48,863 nt of DNA, from positions 1 to 48,863 of the forward strand of contig JAQUSD010000004.1 of the NCBI GenBank assembly GCA_028715295.1. Reading direction: 5' to 3'. The notes under the pieces are model-generated. The model saw only the letters and a list, made by a program, of their open reading frames with translations, did no database searches and had not been told where the DNA came from. The number at the start of each line of letters is the position of its first letter. Within the stretch, counting starts at the first letter, position 1. Below are positions 46,116-48,863 of this stretch, one piece after another. Made by a program: the position numbers and the translations under genes. Origin of the DNA: Candidatus Nanoarchaeia archaeon. Lineage in GTDB: Archaea; Nanobdellota; Nanobdellia; JAQUSD01.

Positions 46116-46994
46116 TTAAATCCTAGCTTTTGCCTTTTCAAGATTTTTCATTCTCTGCCAGCTGTCTTCTATGTCGTTTTCAATATCTTCAATATCTTTT
46201 TTGCTTAAATGGCTGAATCTTTTCTGTGTTTTAAGGTATTCTTCAACAGGAATTCTTTTTTCAGGGGTTCTGTTTATCTTAACAAAGCCGTTTTCAATTT
46301 CATAAAGCATCCATGCTCCTGTTTCAACTGCGAGCCTGCATATATGTATTGTTTTTCTGCTTTCATATTTCCACCCGGGAACACACGGAGAATAAACATG
46401 TATAAATGATGGGCCGTCAAAACTTAATGCTTTTTTAACTTTATCATATAGATCCTTGTGGTAGGCAGGATTTGCTGATGCAACATAAGGGATATGATGG
46501 CTTGCAATTATTTCAGCAACAGGTTTTTTTCTTTCTTTTTTTCCAAGAGGCGTTGTAGTTGTCCATGCATGCAAAGGTGTTGCTCCACTTCTCTGGACTC
46601 CAGTATTCATATATGCTTCATTGTCAAAGCAGACAAAACAGATTCTATGTCCGCGTTCAAGCATACCACTTAATGCCTGCAAACCAATATCAAATGTTCC
46701 GCCGTCTCCTGCAAAAACAAGAATATTTGTTTTCTTCCCTGATTTTTTAACAGCAGCCTCTATACCACTTGCAACAGCAGCTGAATTTTCAAAAGCAGTG
46801 TGTACCCACGGGAGTTTCCATGAAGTATGTGGGTAAGGAGATGTTACTACTTCAAGACAGCTTGTTGCATTCACTATTATTGTGTCCTCTCCTGAAGCTT
46901 TTGTGATTATTCTTGTTATTATTGGCAAAGGACACCCAGCGCACGCCCCGTGTCCTGGAGCAATATATTCTTCTTCAGGCATACCATAAATCAT
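46116..46994 (-). CDS. porB: 2-oxoacid (pyruvate):ferredoxin oxidoreductase beta subunit
   Basis: GHGACAGCPLPIITRII; GIEAAVKKSGKKTNILVFAGDGGTFDIGLQALSGMLERGHRICFVCFDNEAYMNTGVQRSGATP. Confidence 0.95.
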   Translation of the reverse strand: MIYGMPEEEYIAPGHGACAGCPLPIITRIITKASGEDTIIVNATSCLEVVTSPYPHTSWKLPWVHTAFENSAAVASGIEAAVKKSGKKTNILVFAGDGGTFDIGLQALSGMLERGHRICFVCFDNEAYMNTGVQRSGATPLHAWTTTTPLGKKERKKPVAEIIASHHIPYVASANPAYHKDLYDKVKKALSFDGPSFIHVYSPCVPGWKYESRKTIHICRLAVETGAWMLYEIENGFVKINRTPEKRIPVEEYLKTQKRFSHLSKKDIEDIENDIEDSWQRMKNLEKAKARI

Positions 46995-47173
46995 GCTTTC
47001 ACCTTCTTTATTCTTGATATTGCATATATGAAATATACAAATGAGGCTAAATAAATTAAACCAAACATTATTGGTCCTAATGCAGTGTTTTCCCTAATCA
47101 CAACGCTTGTAGTATAAACTAATGCAAGCGCAATTGCTACAAATGCAACTGAAACAAGGTAAAGTTTAACCAT
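46991..47173 (-). CDS. 60-aa two-TM protein embedded between porB and porA
   Basis: MVKLYLVSVAFVAIALALVYTTSVVIRENTALGPIMFGLIYLASFVYFIYAISRIKKVKA; overlaps both neighbours. Confidence 0.65.
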   Translation of the reverse strand: MVKLYLVSVAFVAIALALVYTTSVVIRENTALGPIMFGLIYLASFVYFIYAISRIKKVKA

Positions 47174-48350
47174 TTAAGTTCACCCACACAATTTCATCAC
47201 TGCTTTTTGATTTAACTACATTTATTATATCAATTTTTCTTACATCCCTTCCTCCAAGTCCTATGATGCAATTTTTGAATTCTTTTTTGCTGTTTAAAAG
47301 AGATTTTATTTCTAAACCAAGAACCCCCATGTTGCCTAGAGAACAAGCCCTGTCAAAAACAATTATTTTCTTTGGATTTTTCACAGCTTTAATTATTTCT
47401 TCTTTTGGAAATGGACGGAAACACTTTATCTTTAAAATTCCTGCTTTTATTCCTTTTTTCCTAAGTTCGTCAACAGCAACCCTCATAGTTCCTATCATAC
47501 TCCCCACACCAATTAATAAAACTTCAGCATCAGATGTTCTGTATGTTTCAATTAACCCATTTCCATTCTGCTTTAGAATTGTTTTTGAATATTCACTGTT
47601 AACTTCTTTAATAACTTTCAGTGCATTTTCCATTGCATCGGCCTGCTGTTTCTTAAAGTTCATATAAGAATCAGGATATGCAATTGGGCCCATTGTAACC
47701 GGTTTTTTAGGATCAAGTTTTATTTCTGGGTTCCATTTGGGAAGAAACTTATCAACTTTTAACTGGTAAGGAAACTTTACAACCTCACTTACATGTGAAA
47801 GTGAAAACCCGTCTACACAAACCATTACTGGAAGTTCAACATTTTTGTTTTCTGCTATTTTGTAAGCCTGTATTGTTGTGTCAATTGCTTCTTGAGAAGA
47901 TTCACAGTATAGCTGTATCCAGCCTGAATCTCTTGCACCCATCGAGTCTGAATGGTCACACCATATATTAATTGGTCCGCTTAGTGCGCGGTTTGCCACA
48001 GCCATAACACATGGCATTCTCATTGAAGAAACTATGTAAAGTATTTCATGCATTAAGGCAAGCCCCTGAGCTGCAGTTGATGTAAATGTTCTTGCTCCAT
48101 AACAGGATGCTCCAAGAACAGCAGATATTGCAGAATGTTCCGATTCAACTGCAATAAGTTCAGAATCAAGCTTTCCTGAATCATGCAGTTCTGCTAAATG
48201 TTCAATTATATGTGTTTGCGGGGTTATTGGGTACATACTTATAACATCTGGCTTGCATAACTTTACTGCTTCAGCTATTGCACAAGAACATTCCATTACC
48301 TTTTCAACATCACAATATTTTTTTTCACAATATTTTTTTTCTTCACTCAT
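47166..48350 (-). CDS. porA: 2-oxoacid (pyruvate):ferredoxin oxidoreductase alpha subunit
   Basis: VISMYPITPQTHIIEHLAEL; ESEHSAISAVLGASCYGARTFTSTAAQGLALMHEILYIVSSMRMPCVMAVANRALSGPINIWCDHSDSM. Confidence 0.95.
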   Translation of the reverse strand: MSEEKKYCEKKYCDVEKVMECSCAIAEAVKLCKPDVISMYPITPQTHIIEHLAELHDSGKLDSELIAVESEHSAISAVLGASCYGARTFTSTAAQGLALMHEILYIVSSMRMPCVMAVANRALSGPINIWCDHSDSMGARDSGWIQLYCESSQEAIDTTIQAYKIAENKNVELPVMVCVDGFSLSHVSEVVKFPYQLKVDKFLPKWNPEIKLDPKKPVTMGPIAYPDSYMNFKKQQADAMENALKVIKEVNSEYSKTILKQNGNGLIETYRTSDAEVLLIGVGSMIGTMRVAVDELRKKGIKAGILKIKCFRPFPKEEIIKAVKNPKKIIVFDRACSLGNMGVLGLEIKSLLNSKKEFKNCIIGLGGRDVRKIDIINVVKSKSSDEIVWVNLNG

Positions 48351-48613
48351 TTTGTTTCATCCTCCATTTTTATTGCACTAAATGGACATTCTTCTGCACA
48401 TATCCCGCATCCCTTGCAATAGTTGTAATCAATATAGAACTTGCCTGATTTAGGTTCTTTTTTAATAGCATTGTCCGGACAGAACATCCAGCATTTACCG
48501 CACATATTGCATAAACCAGTATTAACAACAGGACGCTTATCCCTCCAACCACCAGTAGGTTTTTCTGCCGAATTTCCAGGTTCAGTAATTACAGCCCCTT
48601 TATTATGTTTCAT
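48347..48613 (-). CDS. porD: 2x[4Fe-4S] ferredoxin-type POR delta subunit
   Basis: CNMCGKCWMFCPDNAI and CKGCGICAEECPFSAI. Confidence 0.94.
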   Translation of the reverse strand: MKHNKGAVITEPGNSAEKPTGGWRDKRPVVNTGLCNMCGKCWMFCPDNAIKKEPKSGKFYIDYNYCKGCGICAEECPFSAIKMEDETK

Positions 48614-48863
48614 TTTTTAGCACCAACCAGTATTCTTTTTCTTACTTCTTCATATGATTTTTCAGCTGCTTTTATGTTTTTTTCAGCAAGTTCTGTTACA
48701 TCCCCAAATTTGTATTTTATTGCTTCTGCTACTTCATTTATTTTTATCAGGTTTGTTGCTCCTGAGAATGCGACAACCATTGCAGTGTTTGTTATAGGCG
48801 CTTTTATAGTTTCTAATGCTATTTTTGTTAAATCAGCTGTTATTGTCCTGAAATGAAGATTAA
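48610..48863 (-). CDS. porG: POR gamma subunit, C-terminal fragment (5' end beyond window)
   Basis: Manual translation NLHFRTITADLTKIALETIKAPITNTAMVVAFSGATNLIKINEVAEAIKYKFG...VGAKK*; ATGA overlap with porD. Confidence 0.82.
   Translation of the reverse strand, partial: NLHFRTITADLTKIALETIKAPITNTAMVVAFSGATNLIKINEVAEAIKYKFGDVTELAEKNIKAAEKSYEEVRKRILVGAKK

Noticed and set aside
1-48863. CRISPR array or transposon
   Set aside because: No regularly spaced direct repeats with unique spacers, and no transposase/integrase motifs seen, despite the Cas4-like gene.

Overview
This 48.9 kb window looks like chromosomal DNA from an AT-rich archaeon. It has archaeal TFB, Orc1/Cdc6, Trm5, apgM, D-Tyr deacylase, HMG-CoA synthase, geranylgeranyl-reductase-like and POR genes, and very compact minus-strand operons. 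A DPANN-like lineage is a guess I cannot verify. Landmarks: SMC C-terminus; a type IV pilus-like (TadA/TadC plus several class III signal-peptide pilin-like proteins) cluster at ~4.7-14 kb, interleaved with housekeeping genes; an apgM-uppS-GGR cluster; an orphan Cas4-like nuclease; an ABC-2 exporter; a ~31.8-34.2 kb segment with two winged-helix genes, dense dyad/direct repeats and a strong hairpin; an atypical TFB; a DRG-type GTPase; tandem paralogous unknowns (37.9-39.0 kb); six tRNAs, three of them tRNA-Arg with different anticodons at 40.0-43.5 kb; tandem arginase-fold/UPF0489-like paralogs (43.5-45.0 kb); and a POR operon with an embedded small membrane protein. I saw no rRNA, CRISPR array or transposase. 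All assignments come from reading the sequence by eye; no searches were run.
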